A stretch of DNA of 64,000 nucleotides from Symbiodinium sp. CCMP2592 (lineage: Eukaryota > Sar > Dinophyceae > Suessiales > Symbiodiniaceae): the NCBI GenBank assembly GCA_905221615.1, contig CAJNDT010001313.1:62001-126000 (forward strand), read 5' to 3'. A model generated the notes under the pieces. The model was given only the letters and a program-made list of their open reading frames with translations. It did not search any database and was not told the DNA's origin. A program made the position numbers and the translations under genes. Below are positions 20,349-29,431 of this stretch, one piece after another; positions within the stretch are counted from its first letter, which is position 1, and each line of letters begins with the position of its first letter.

Positions 20349-20784
20349 CCCATGATATGAGGAAGTTAATTATAATGAGTACTAGCGACAAGTGGTGCAA
20401 AGAACACTTTCATGTTTCAGACTGACCCACACGCCTTTGCTGCAGGGTAGCGTTGCGGGGTTCAGCAGCGCTGGATCATGAGGGGACTTCACTCGGCGGA
20501 GTCTGATCAGATTGCGCTTGTCCGAAGAACCTGACACCTCTTGACCATTGATCTGTAGCAACCTGCAGAAATCATAACACAAAATGCGTACTGACAGGAT
20601 CGGTGGTCTTCGGCTGACATGTTCTGAAGCAGATCACACAGAGGGAGACTCAGAGCCGCTTCGTCTTTTGCGTCAGATGCAGCGATCCGTTACTGTGAGC
20701 TCTGCTGCGAGGTGTGTGGTCTCTTTCAGGACATGTCCGGGCCTCAACCGCCAAGACACAAGATGAAGTCAGCCGTCTCGGAGA
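20349..20784. other. Convergent intergenic region
   Basis: Between two converging genes. No conserved frame, no array; nothing else seen. Confidence 0.6.
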
Positions 20785-21609
20785 TCACTTCATAGATTTC
20801 TTCATGATCTTCATGCTGTTCTTTTTCACCGTCGGGTTCTTCTTGGATTTGACGTACATCTTTTGCAAAATACTCTTCAGGGGGACAGACTTCTCGAGGG
20901 ATGCACCTGTTTGTTCATCAGTGAGTTCACCATAGCCAAGAAAGGTGCGGACATCAGAGATGCGTGCGAACTTCATAGCCACATGCTGTGAGATGTTGGC
21001 GTTTTTCATGTCATTTATGGCTCGGTGACGCCCGCTGTGTGACCTGATCTTCTCTGCCTCAACGAAAACCTCCGCTGGCGGTGCAAAGGTGAGGCGAAGA
21101 CGACCGATGGACTTCGTGACCGTGTCCTTGCTCCGGTGCTCTGTCTTCGCATCCGATCTGTGTGAGGGGAAGAGGTAATCGGTGTCTTTAGCGGGCCACT
21201 TCCACGTATCGAAGAAGGCAACCACCCCCCGCACACCTTTCTTCTGATAGCGCTTCTTGGCCTTGCCTTTGCTTCGCAGAGATTTCAGGAACGGCACGAG
21301 GGCGGAGAGCATGCTCTTGTGAACAGCTTTCTGGCGCTTGAGAGGTGCAATATGCACACATTTCTTCTTCCATAGAAAATCTCTGGCTTTGAGCTTGAGC
21401 ACTTCAGTGATTCTCAGACAGAAGCAGTGACTAAGCACCAGCGCCACCCACAGCCAGGTACTGCCTTGAGCGAGTACGTGGTCAAGCCAGGCACCCCAGA
21501 GGGGACCAGGAAGCGAAGAGGCTTTGCCAAGCTTCTTTTCTGGGGTCTTCTTCTTTGTAGTCTTGGCTTTCTTGCATGGTCGGCCAAGTCGCTTGGCCAT
21601 GACAAACAC
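20785..21609 (-). CDS. Tyrosine recombinase
   Basis: 274 codons. Catalytic signatures of the integrase/XerD fold can be placed: Arg66 in CFCLRITEVLKLKARDF (the R-I box), His191 and Arg194 in RSHSGRHRAIND (the HxxR box), and Tyr226 in TFLGYGE as nucleophile. The 32-residue gap from Arg194 to Tyr226 equals the gap in XerD-type enzymes (Arg247 to Tyr279). The usual LGH before the nucleophile is replaced (FARISDVR), as happens in divergent eukaryotic members. Candidate active-site lysines are in the beta-hairpin region near residues 91-98. The first 30 residues are strongly basic and could be a nuclear signal; the core-binding domain seems short or lies in an unseen upstream exon. It is the obvious candidate for moving or inverting the element. 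Subfamily (Crypton, DIRS-like, FLP-like or new) cannot be settled by eye. Confidence 0.85.
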   Translation of the reverse strand: MFVMAKRLGRPCKKAKTTKKKTPEKKLGKASSLPGPLWGAWLDHVLAQGSTWLWVALVLSHCFCLRITEVLKLKARDFLWKKKCVHIAPLKRQKAVHKSMLSALVPFLKSLRSKGKAKKRYQKKGVRGVVAFFDTWKWPAKDTDYLFPSHRSDAKTEHRSKDTVTKSIGRLRLTFAPPAEVFVEAEKIRSHSGRHRAINDMKNANISQHVAMKFARISDVRTFLGYGELTDEQTGASLEKSVPLKSILQKMYVKSKKNPTVKKNSMKIMKKSMK

Positions 21610-21818
21610 TCGAGGATTTATATAGACGGAGAAGACTCCAAAATCAAACTACGGATGCCCGAGCAAACTGCTGCAATACGTCTTTATTCCTGCCTGATTG
21701 CACATGTTATCTTTATCCAGTCACTCCCCAGCGTGAGTCATGTCCATCAGACTTCGATTCCTGGAAAGTCCTACATCTTCGATCCCGAAACCCTGGTTTT
21801 TTCGGTCGGATTCATGGC

Positions 21819-21847
21819 AGTCCGCCTTAACCCGGGAAAGGCGGACT
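21819..21847. promoter_or_regulatory. Palindrome at inner edge of right arm; candidate recombinase site
   Basis: Mirror of 9906-9934. The asymmetric spacer is in opposite orientation in the two arms; exchange between the sites would invert the 11.9-kb core. It lies about 210 bases upstream of the recombinase start codon. Confidence 0.45.
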
Positions 21848-21877
21848 CCCAGCCCAGAACTCGAAAAAAAACAGCAG

Positions 21878-22046
21878 GCGGCACTCTTCAGCACCACAGC
21901 TCAAACAACAGCAGCAATCGGAAGGCGCTCTTCAGCACCACAGCTACAAAGCACTCTTTAGGCTACAAAGCACTCTTTAGCAACACAAAAACAGCACGTG
22001 GCACTCTTCAGCACCACAGCTTACTACTACGGCACTCTTCAGCACC
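21878..22046 (-). repeat. GAAG-loop hairpins, right arm innermost cluster
   Basis: Mirror of 9707-9875. Confidence 0.8.
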
Positions 22047-22194
22047 ACAGCTGCTACGGCTAACGAACAGAAGCAATCGGAAGGCACCATTGTGTCCGAG
22101 GCCACGGCCACATCAGCGGACAAGGCTTGGTCAGAGAAGCCTGGGGTTTGTTTGGGTTTGAGGGTTTAGTGCTTGCCGGCTGTCCACAAATGCT

Positions 22195-22468
22195 GTGCTG
22201 CTGAAGAGTGGCATCTGAGTTCCACAATGATGCTGTGCTGCTGAAGAGTGGCATCTGAATTCCACAATGATGTTGTGCTGCTGAAGAGTGGCATGTGAGT
22301 TCCACAATCTAGGTCCAATGTCTAAGCTCAGCCCTGGCCAGGTCGTGCTCCAAGCTCCTGGCTGGAGTCCGGCCGAAGACTCAGTGAGCAGCGACTCAAC
22401 CTGAGACGCAGGAAGTTTCAGCTGTGTTGGGTTGTTGTCGTGCCTCGCTGTGCTGCTGAAGAGTGGCC
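22195..22468 (+). repeat. GAAG-loop hairpins, right arm inner cluster
   Basis: Mirror of 9285-9558; the TGCTGCT/AGTGGCA stem variant. Confidence 0.8.
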
Positions 22469-22799
22469 TTATTCTGGTTGCTACTGTGTCGAGTTTTCCT
22501 CGCCGCAACTTCTGCATTCCAAGTTCTGGTTCCATCATGGTTATGTATGCAATAAAAGTTCAACAGTTATCGTTGCCGAAGACTTTGCAAAGAGTAGTCC
22601 ACAGACCTTCTGTTTCAACATCACACGTTCAGGTCACATGGGCATAACCACAGACTTCCTACACTAATGTCTTCACAGAGTTCTAGCACTAGGACCTGTG
22701 ATTGCAACCTAATTTCTCAGACCTTCCAGGTTCTGACCTCGCTACCAGACTTTACAAAGTCATACTTCACTTGAGAGCTCCTCTAGCCGTTATAGAACC

Positions 22800-23777
22800 A
22801 TGGATGCGGAATGGTCAACAAGTGGTTGGTCCTATTCCCAATGGCAATATGATCCGGCGTGGGATGGCTGGCAGGACTGGCACTCGCAGGATGATAAGGT
22901 GCATGGGCGAGACTACAATTCGCCGGTGGAAGCACCTCCGCCTCCGCCACGAGCTGGACCTGAAAGGAGGCCACCGCTTGGGCCTCCACCCGGACCACCA
23001 GGGCCTCCGCCCGGGCCTCCACCCGGGCCTCCGCCCGGGCCTCCGCCCGGGCCTCCTCCACAAGAACCCGTACCTCCACCTCCACAAGGGCCCGGACCTC
23101 GACCTCCACAACCTACGACGAAGCAGAAAGGGCCATCCTTCACTCCGCCCTTGCGTGGGCACGACGAAGATGTGACTCAGCTGATGGAGGCAAGCCGAGC
23201 TTCGGGCGCTCGCCCGAACTTCAGTCAGCTTCGCAGGGAGTTCGACGCGAAGATGAGAGAGGTGAAGCAGACTTGTGCAGAGTTACACCAGGCACAACTC
23301 TCAGCAGAGCTGGCGCAACAACAGGTGAGGTTCAACGAGGAGAAGAAGGCCTACGTCGAGGCGGCGAACTTGGCGGCGAAGGCGGCTGCCGAGGCCGACA
23401 AGACGGATGCGCTGCTGCAGCTGGGCGAGCGCTGGAAGGCCTACAGTGACGCTGAGATCCTGAAGGCCGTTCAGCGCGAGCAACAGTCTGCGCAAAAACT
23501 GTTGGCCGAGCAGAAGGAGGCCTACGAGCTCGAGAAGTCTCGTCAAACTACGCGCATCAACGAGCTCTTGGAATCCGTGGAGTTTTGGAAGCAGTCGAGC
23601 AAGGAATGGCGATATTCCAAGCTCAGTGACTTGGAGAAGATTGCAGCCTCAGCCTCACAACAGGCTCAGCAGGAGAAGGAAACGAAGCCAGACGCCAAGA
23701 AGAGCCTTGCAAAGGCCGGAGTTGTTTTGATCGGTGATCTACTCGATTCCTGGAGTTTCCTAGCTTTAGCAGCCTGA
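22800..23777 (+). CDS. Proline-rich coiled-coil protein (right arm copy)
   Basis: Same 325-residue protein as at 7976-8953, in mirror position. The GPPPG repeat number is the same in both copies although such tandem DNA changes fast, again pointing to recent duplication or gene conversion between arms. On this side the gene points towards the copia pol remnant at 26393-28275, but 2.6 kb with stops in every frame separates them. Confidence 0.7.
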   Translation: MDAEWSTSGWSYSQWQYDPAWDGWQDWHSQDDKVHGRDYNSPVEAPPPPPRAGPERRPPLGPPPGPPGPPPGPPPGPPPGPPPGPPPQEPVPPPPQGPGPRPPQPTTKQKGPSFTPPLRGHDEDVTQLMEASRASGARPNFSQLRREFDAKMREVKQTCAELHQAQLSAELAQQQVRFNEEKKAYVEAANLAAKAAAEADKTDALLQLGERWKAYSDAEILKAVQREQQSAQKLLAEQKEAYELEKSRQTTRINELLESVEFWKQSSKEWRYSKLSDLEKIAASASQQAQQEKETKPDAKKSLAKAGVVLIGDLLDSWSFLALAA

Positions 23778-24172
23778 CGACAATCGTTGTGTAGGACGAC
23801 AAGAAAGAGTCGAAGCCCGAGACGGCGAATCCTGGTACCTCTTCAAAGGCCAGTCAGTGTCTTTTTCGTCTGACGGTCAAGCTCCGGTTTCGGCAGTTGA
23901 ACAGATTCCAAGAAGCTTTTGAATTGCATCCTGCCGACCCGCACGCAGGAGTTCCCGCAAGCAGATCTTCCACAAGCAGATCTTCCGGAGGCCACTGTCA
24001 TTTTCGACTCACTTCTGGTAAGCCTTAGGGTTTGAAGCCTTCAGGCGGTTAAAAGAGATGACGAGCTGACTGCACAACAGCAGATGGAGCTGGTGGCGGC
24101 CAAGTACCCGGAGGCAGGCCGAGTGTCAGAGTCAGAGCGGCAGTCTTTTTCAACGTTTGGCAGGTCGCAAGG

Positions 24173-24526
24173 ATGAGAGCAGACTCTGCTAAGAGGAAGA
24201 AAGATCCGAAAGAAGATGACAAGAAGGCTGGGTATTTCATGCACCCCTCTTTAAAAATCCCGAGTTGGCATAACATCATAGCACGGCAGGTCCAAGCCAA
24301 GAAAGCGAAGATCCCGGAGGCTGGGCTAAACTCTGATGCACTCTCCTATTGCACAATGACCAAACATTTGGCAGTGTTGGCAGCAGTTGTTTCGGCAGGA
24401 GGCTTCAACGGAGGTGACAGAGGCGCCGCTTCCGCGAAAGAAGAAGGAGAAGAAGGCGGGCTTTGTAATGGACGTCTTATCAAACATAGGCGAACAATGA
24501 AATATCTCGGCCAGGCAAGCAAATGA
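24173..24526 (+). CDS. Small lysine-rich hypothetical protein (right arm copy)
   Basis: Identical mirror of the 7227-7580 frame, 396 bases downstream of the proline-rich coiled-coil gene on the same strand. Identity of the two copies reflects arm identity, not selection, so it adds no independent support. Confidence 0.25.
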   Translation: MRADSAKRKKDPKEDDKKAGYFMHPSLKIPSWHNIIARQVQAKKAKIPEAGLNSDALSYCTMTKHLAVLAAVVSAGGFNGGDRGAASAKEEGEEGGLCNGRLIKHRRTMKYLGQASK

Positions 24527-24871
24527 TGAAGCGGATGGATGACAAGACCTATGATGCCGGACGATCTCACTGGGCTTTGGGCACGAGAAAAACAACTTGA
24601 GCTTATTATTTGCTTGCACCTCTGCCAAGCCAATCATACCTTCGCCTTCCTCTTTGATTCCATACATTACGTTATTCATAGTTTGCCCAGCTTCTTCGGT
24701 CCTGAGGCCAGGACCTGACTTGGGCTGGGTGGCACATGGTGCTGCGGAAGGAGGCCACACGACCTGGGCTGGGTTGAGAAGTTGGAAGGAGATTTAAATA
24801 ATCAGGCCGTAACCAGCCGTGGTGCTAGGAACTTGAGACCCCAAACTGCTGGTAGGGTTCTGCAACTGAAA

Positions 24872-25181
24872 TGCCACTCTTCAGCAGCACAGCTGGGGAT
24901 GGGTAGGTACTCTTCAGCACCACAGATAATTTGATGACAGTATGCATCGGAGGCTGAGTCGGATGCCGAGGCTGTCGACGAGGCCTGGCGTAAACTGCCA
25001 AAGACTCAGCCGGAGATCAGGCGTTCGTAGATACATGATTATGAAGCAATGCTGCCATGATCAGGTAGACCAGCGCACTGCCAAAGACTCAGCTCGAGAC
25101 CCAGGGTTTCGCGGTTTCGCTACGTTGCACCTGTGCTGCTGAAGAGCGGCGTGTCACTGAGCTGTGGTGCTGAAGAGTGCT
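24872..25181. repeat. GAAG-loop hairpins, right arm middle cluster
   Basis: Mirror of 6572-6881. Confidence 0.75.
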
Positions 25182-25783
25182 TTCAAAAAGTGTTGCTAGT
25201 TCTAGGCCGACTGTGGTGCTCAAGAATGGGGTAGTGTCGCAGTTCACCATGCTACACGAGCTGAAGGAGTAGAGTGTAACGGTTCAAAGCAAAGGCTTCA
25301 GTCTTGCTTTAGGATTGAGGAGTTTTATGCAAAGAGTATGGCATCAAAGCCGAACGAACCTTCTCACTAGGCCCCGACCCTTAACAAAAAGACTTCAACA
25401 CCGACAACCCGGACCGTCAATCCTGAACCCCTGCAGGTAGTACTGTAGCAGCCGAATGAATTACCAGTACTACTTGTGAAAACTGTAAGGCAACAATGGC
25501 AAACTCACGCTTCCAGAAGCAATCCCTGGAAATCCTGCTAAGGAACCTTGACTTTGGGTCAAACACCGAACTCCTGAACTAATCCAAGCGTTAGGGGTGT
25601 ATTCTTAAGTTGCCTTGATAACGACTACATACCAGGATGGCAGCATGCTAGTTTATAAGCAGGCTTGATATCGGGAATCCGTGCAGGGTCTACCCCACAC
25701 CCCCTAAGCTGGATGGTCGGGCGTTCTTTTTTGGGCTTTAAAGGCCTTATTAATATCAACCCTGAACCCCAACCATGATAAGT

Positions 25784-25902
25784 GGTACTCTTCAGCACCA
25801 AGGGTACTCATCAGCACCACTGCAGAAAACAAGCAGGCACTCTTCAGCACCACTGGTACTCATCAGCACCACTGCAGAAACAAACAGGTACTCTTCAGCA
25901 CC
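25784..25902 (-). repeat. GAAG-loop hairpins, right arm outer cluster
   Basis: Mirror of 5851-5969. Confidence 0.8.
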
Positions 25903-26321
25903 ACACGCAAGGACGCTGCTGCAGACATTCTAATCATATCTATCTATCTATCTATCTATCTATATATTTGTCTGTCATATCTCTGAAGTCTCTAATGCAT
26001 GATGGTATAATTTACTTCAGTTTTCCCTTATGATATAGTTATAGTTGGTATTACCAAACATAAACCTTGGAAACCCTAAACCCCCAAACACATAGTCGAA
26101 TGTCGCTTGTCATGTGCTCCATCAAAACAAACAGAAATTTGACAATTGTTTCGTTTTTTCTTGGGTAAAAAGTTTGTCTTGGTTTGCCAAAACATACGAC
26201 ATACAACTCAAGTTTGAAGACGTTCCTAATTTTGGTTTCTCAGCCACCCAGCCTTTGGTTTTGATTGTTGACTAACCGCAAACAAACTATATCTTTTTTG
26301 TTTCCAGCACGAGCCGATTTA

Positions 26322-26352
26322 CCCGGCAACTTCCCGGCAACTTCCCGGCAAC
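26322..26352 (-). repeat. Three-fold 11-mer near right outer end
   Basis: Mirror copy of the GTTGCCGGGAA iteration at 5400-5430. Confidence 0.7.
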
Positions 26353-26392
26353 AAAGCAACGCAACCGTGCACCCGCCTATGGCCCAGCAAGG

Positions 26393-28275
26393 AGCGCAGC
26401 ATCGAAGGGCAAGCTTTGGCACCGGGAGGCCGAGATCGTCAAGGGACGGGTCAAGGCCACCCAGGAATATCCCGCAAAGCTTGTGCAGGGTATCTTGGAG
26501 GCGTTTCGCGCCCAACTGATCGAGGACGGTGAGTTCTCTCAAGCTCTCAACATGATGGAGGCAGGTCCTGTACCGGACGCTGCCCCTGTCATCGACGAGG
26601 AGGAAGAGGTCTTCAACCACCTTCCGGAGGCGAGCGACCCTATCGAGGGACCTGTCTACGACTCCAACACTGGAGCAGAGTTGGACCTTGAGAGGGTTGC
26701 AACTGCTCGCAAGGAAGAACTAGAGTGGGTTCGAAAGCAAGACCTCTACGAGAAAGTTCCGGAGGAGCAAGCAAAGGCTGCAGGAAAGATGCCCATAACG
26801 ATGAAATGGGTAGATCGCAATAAAGGAGATAACGAACGGCCCAACTACCGATCACGACTTGTCTGTCGTGAGGTAAAGCGTGCCAAGAACGCGGAATTCA
26901 TTCCTGAGTTCGCTTCCTTTAGCGCGATGCCGCCCCTCGAGGCGGTAAAACTGCTCCTGTCACTCATGGTGACACTGAAGGTCGCCAAGAAGAGCCGATC
27001 ACCTCTGAAACTTCGGCTCATCGACATATCCCGGGCTCACTTCTATGGGAAGGCCCAGAGGGATGTCTTTGTGACGTTGAGGGTGACCGTACACCAGGGA
27101 TGGTTGGCAAGCTTCGCAAGTCCATGTATGGGACGCGGGATGCAGCTGCCATATGGCAGGCTGATTACACCGCGGCCCTTCTGGCTGCTTTGTTCGAAAG
27201 ATGCCCAGCATGGCCTGCCATCTTCTTCCACAAGGATCGAGAGATTCGTCTCCTGGTCCATGGTGACGATTTCCTCATTTTGAGTGACGACGCCGGCCAA
27301 GCCTACGTTGAGCAGATCCTGAGATCCAAGTACGACCTCAGGGTTGATGGAAGCATCGGGCAAGGGGAAAAGAGGCAGGAGTTTTGTGTACTGAACCGTC
27401 TCGTACGTTTCGACGAGAGGTCGGGCACTATCTCCTACGAGCCTGATCCCAGGCACGCTGAAATCATTCTGAAAGACTTGGAAATGGAAACCTGTAAGCC
27501 GGTAAAGAGCCCAAACGAAAAGCTTAAGGCAGAAGACGTTGCAAAGCGTCTGGAGATGCCTACGGTTGCGCCGGACCGCATTAGCAAGTACCGCTCCTTG
27601 GTCATGCGTGCGGCCTTTTTGGCGCAAGACAGGCCAGATCTGTCTGAAACCGTCAAGTGCCTTGCACGGAAGATGCAAGGGCCTACGGAGGCTGACTTCG
27701 GAGACTTCAAAAGGGTGGCTCGGTATCTGAAAGGTACAATGCGGCTGGTACAGAGGTTCACGCCACAGAGGTTCAGCGAGGTGGTCACAGTCCATGCGGA
27801 CAGTGACTTCGCGGGATGCCTTCAGACACGCAAAAGCACCACCGGACTCGTGTGCTACTACGGCAAGCACGAGGTGAGACACTCGAGCAACCTTCAAAGC
27901 ACGGTGTCACTATCCTCGGGAGAAGCCGAGTATTACGCTCTGGTGAAGGGAGTGGCCAGTGGGATGGCTACTCAAGAGTTGCTGCGTGGATGGGGCTTGG
28001 ACGTGAAGCTGCAGGTTCACACTGACAGCGCTGCTGCGCTGGGTACCTGCAACAGACTCGGGTTGGGTAAGTCCCGACACGTGCAAACACGTTACCTTTG
28101 GATCCAAGAGAAGCTCGCAAACAAGCAGTTCGAGCTGTTCAAAATCGACACCAAGCTGAACACGGCTGACCTGCTTACTAAGTCGCTAGCCGTGGAAAGT
28201 GCTGAGCAGCACCTGAAACGCATGGGCTTCGAAGTAGTCTCAGGTAGAAGCGGTTTAGCGAAAGCAGTTGTATAG
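26393..28275 (+). pseudogene. Ty1/copia pol remnant: reverse transcriptase and RNase H
   Basis: The frame begins, 5'-truncated, exactly at the outer end of the inverted arm (reading SAASKGKLWHREAEIVKG) and is clear from about 26480. Reverse transcriptase: MKWVDRNK and RSRLVCREVKR (copia fingers), LIDISRAHF with the first aspartate, GMVGKLRKSMYGTRDAA, and LLVHGDDFLIL with the paired aspartates. RNase H: VHADSDFAGCLQTRKSTTG, SSGEAEYYALVKG, HTDSAAALG, and the closing NTADLLTKSL. A frameshift lies near 27077-27085, between FVTL and GMVGK, splitting it into frames 26483-27283 and 27100-28275. Integrase and Gag are missing or lie beyond the junction. No LTR recognised downstream. Confidence 0.9.
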
Positions 28276-29317
28276 TGTACGGTGTCCTAAAGTGGACGTC
28301 AGCGGAATCGCCTCCGCCCAGGAGGGGTGATTCCGGACACGTATCTTCCTAAATGGTAAGATGCAACTGACCTTGCTTTTGGCTCAAGGAAAATAGGAGC
28401 GTTGCTATTATTTAATCATGGCGAGAGGATGGTGAGGATGATGGTGCTACTGCGGTGATGATGACGACGTTGCGGATGCCGATGATGAATGACGGGCTTT
28501 TCATCAGTTGGCAGCCCTTGCTCGTGACTTTTGCTGCCAGGCCACCTTCCAACTGTGAGAAGTTGTCGACGAAACCGTTTCAAGAGGAGTAGTGCTTAGA
28601 CCTCCATGCTGAGTCCGAGCCACACACACCCAAAGGCTGCAGAGACTACAGCCGTTACTTTATGAGAGAAGGAGCGAATTGGCAATCGAGGTTGCTTATC
28701 ACAAATTGTCATTGATTCGTGTCAGATCGCTTTCCCATGCTTTGCAGCATCGGTGTCAGGAATTCCTGAAAGACATGTCTTGAAGTCTTCACGCAGAGCT
28801 TCTCGTTGGGTTCACGGGGCTCAGGTTTGTTTTTCCAACGGATTCAGAGCTCACATTTCAAGCTTCAGGCTCTCGTCATCTCGGATGTAGATCGATGTAG
28901 GGTTGTGGCATAGGAAGCACTTATTCATTATTTTTCCGTTTAGGGGCATGTAATTTGGGGAACGGGAACGAGATAGCATGATCGGGTTTTCTTGGAGCCA
29001 GCCCCTTCCGAATGCAGCGGGGGGAGATCGCCCATCTACTTACAAGATGTTTCGCGCTTGGTGAAAAACGTCTTGGACCGAGACGGCTCTTTCCCTGCCC
29101 ATTTTCCGGTGCACCGCAGACTTTGAAACCGAAGCACCGCGTGCCACCGAGAAGCAGCAGGCATCATGAAGTCCAGGGTCAGGCCCGACTTTACAATGGA
29201 GTCTATAGCCACAGGGTTTAGGATTTGGGGAGTTTGAAAGAGAACCCGCTGGATGCGTGCTTCCCGTTATCTGCTCAAGGTTGCAGCCTGTTTGCTCGAG
29301 CGTCGGCGACGCTGGCG
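28276..29317. other. Downstream of copia remnant; no gene
   Basis: Contains short GATGATG-type runs (28430-28490) and a 12-base match to the 3' end of the dinoflagellate spliced leader (28378-28389). A short open frame at 29012-29221 shows nothing recognisable. Confidence 0.5.
28378..28389 (+). other. Possible spliced-leader relic
   Basis: TTTTGGCTCAAG equals the last 12 bases of the 22-base dinoflagellate spliced leader as I recall it. Relics arise when trans-spliced mRNA is reverse-transcribed back into the genome. A 12-base match in 64 kb is only suggestive, and the leader upstream of it is not conserved. Confidence 0.2.
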
Positions 29318-29431
29318 ATGGCCTCTGCCGCCAAGATGCCAGCCTCCGAAGAAACTCTGCCTGAAGAGCAGAAGTACCTCCTGGAGATCGTCCAGCCCCT
29401 GCTGACGGACCTCATCGAGGACCTGCTCCAG
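29318..29431 (+). CDS. First exon, helical N-terminus
   Basis: Starts ATG at 29318 (MASAAKMPASEETLPEE) and runs 38 codons to LIEDLLQ. The next exon begins at 29805 in phase 0. Donor is of GA type (CAG|GATGAGG) and the acceptor side repeats it (CAG|GATGCAG), leaving a CAGGATG direct repeat at the two ends of a 373-base intron. Confidence 0.5.

Larger units (their letters stand above)
5360..26392. mobile_element. 21-kb inverted-repeat element with tyrosine recombinase and DNA methyltransferase
   Basis: The two ends are reverse complements: 5360-9947 (4588 bases) mirrors 21806-26392 (4587 bases) about a common axis (positions sum to 31753; to 31752 in the outermost part because of one indel). 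The arms flank an 11,858-base unique core with five or six protein genes. Outer termini are CCTTGCTGGGCC and its complement. No target-site duplication is visible next to them. The core encodes a tyrosine recombinase (20785-21609, minus), the likely mobility or inversion enzyme, and a complete C5 DNA methyltransferase. I do not recognise the whole as a described transposon class. It is not a DIRS or a Crypton by gene content: it has no reverse transcriptase or RNase H inside and adds very long inverted arms. A large segmental palindrome made by other means remains possible. Confidence 0.75.
21806..26392. repeat. Right 4.59-kb inverted arm
   Basis: Mirror of 5360-9947 with only a handful of differences over 4.59 kb. 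Content is the same in the opposite orientation, so the arm genes are transcribed outwards from the core on both sides. Confidence 0.95.

Noticed and set aside
5360..26392. Simple fold-back sequencing artefact
   Set aside because: An artefactual hairpin would mirror the read directly; here 11.9 kb of unique coding DNA lies between the arms and the arms differ at a few bases. An assembly misjoin at the outer ends is still possible.
5360..26392. DIRS retrotransposon or Polinton
   Set aside because: There is no reverse transcriptase or RNase H in the core, and no protein-primed DNA polymerase, capsid or retroviral-type integrase was recognised.
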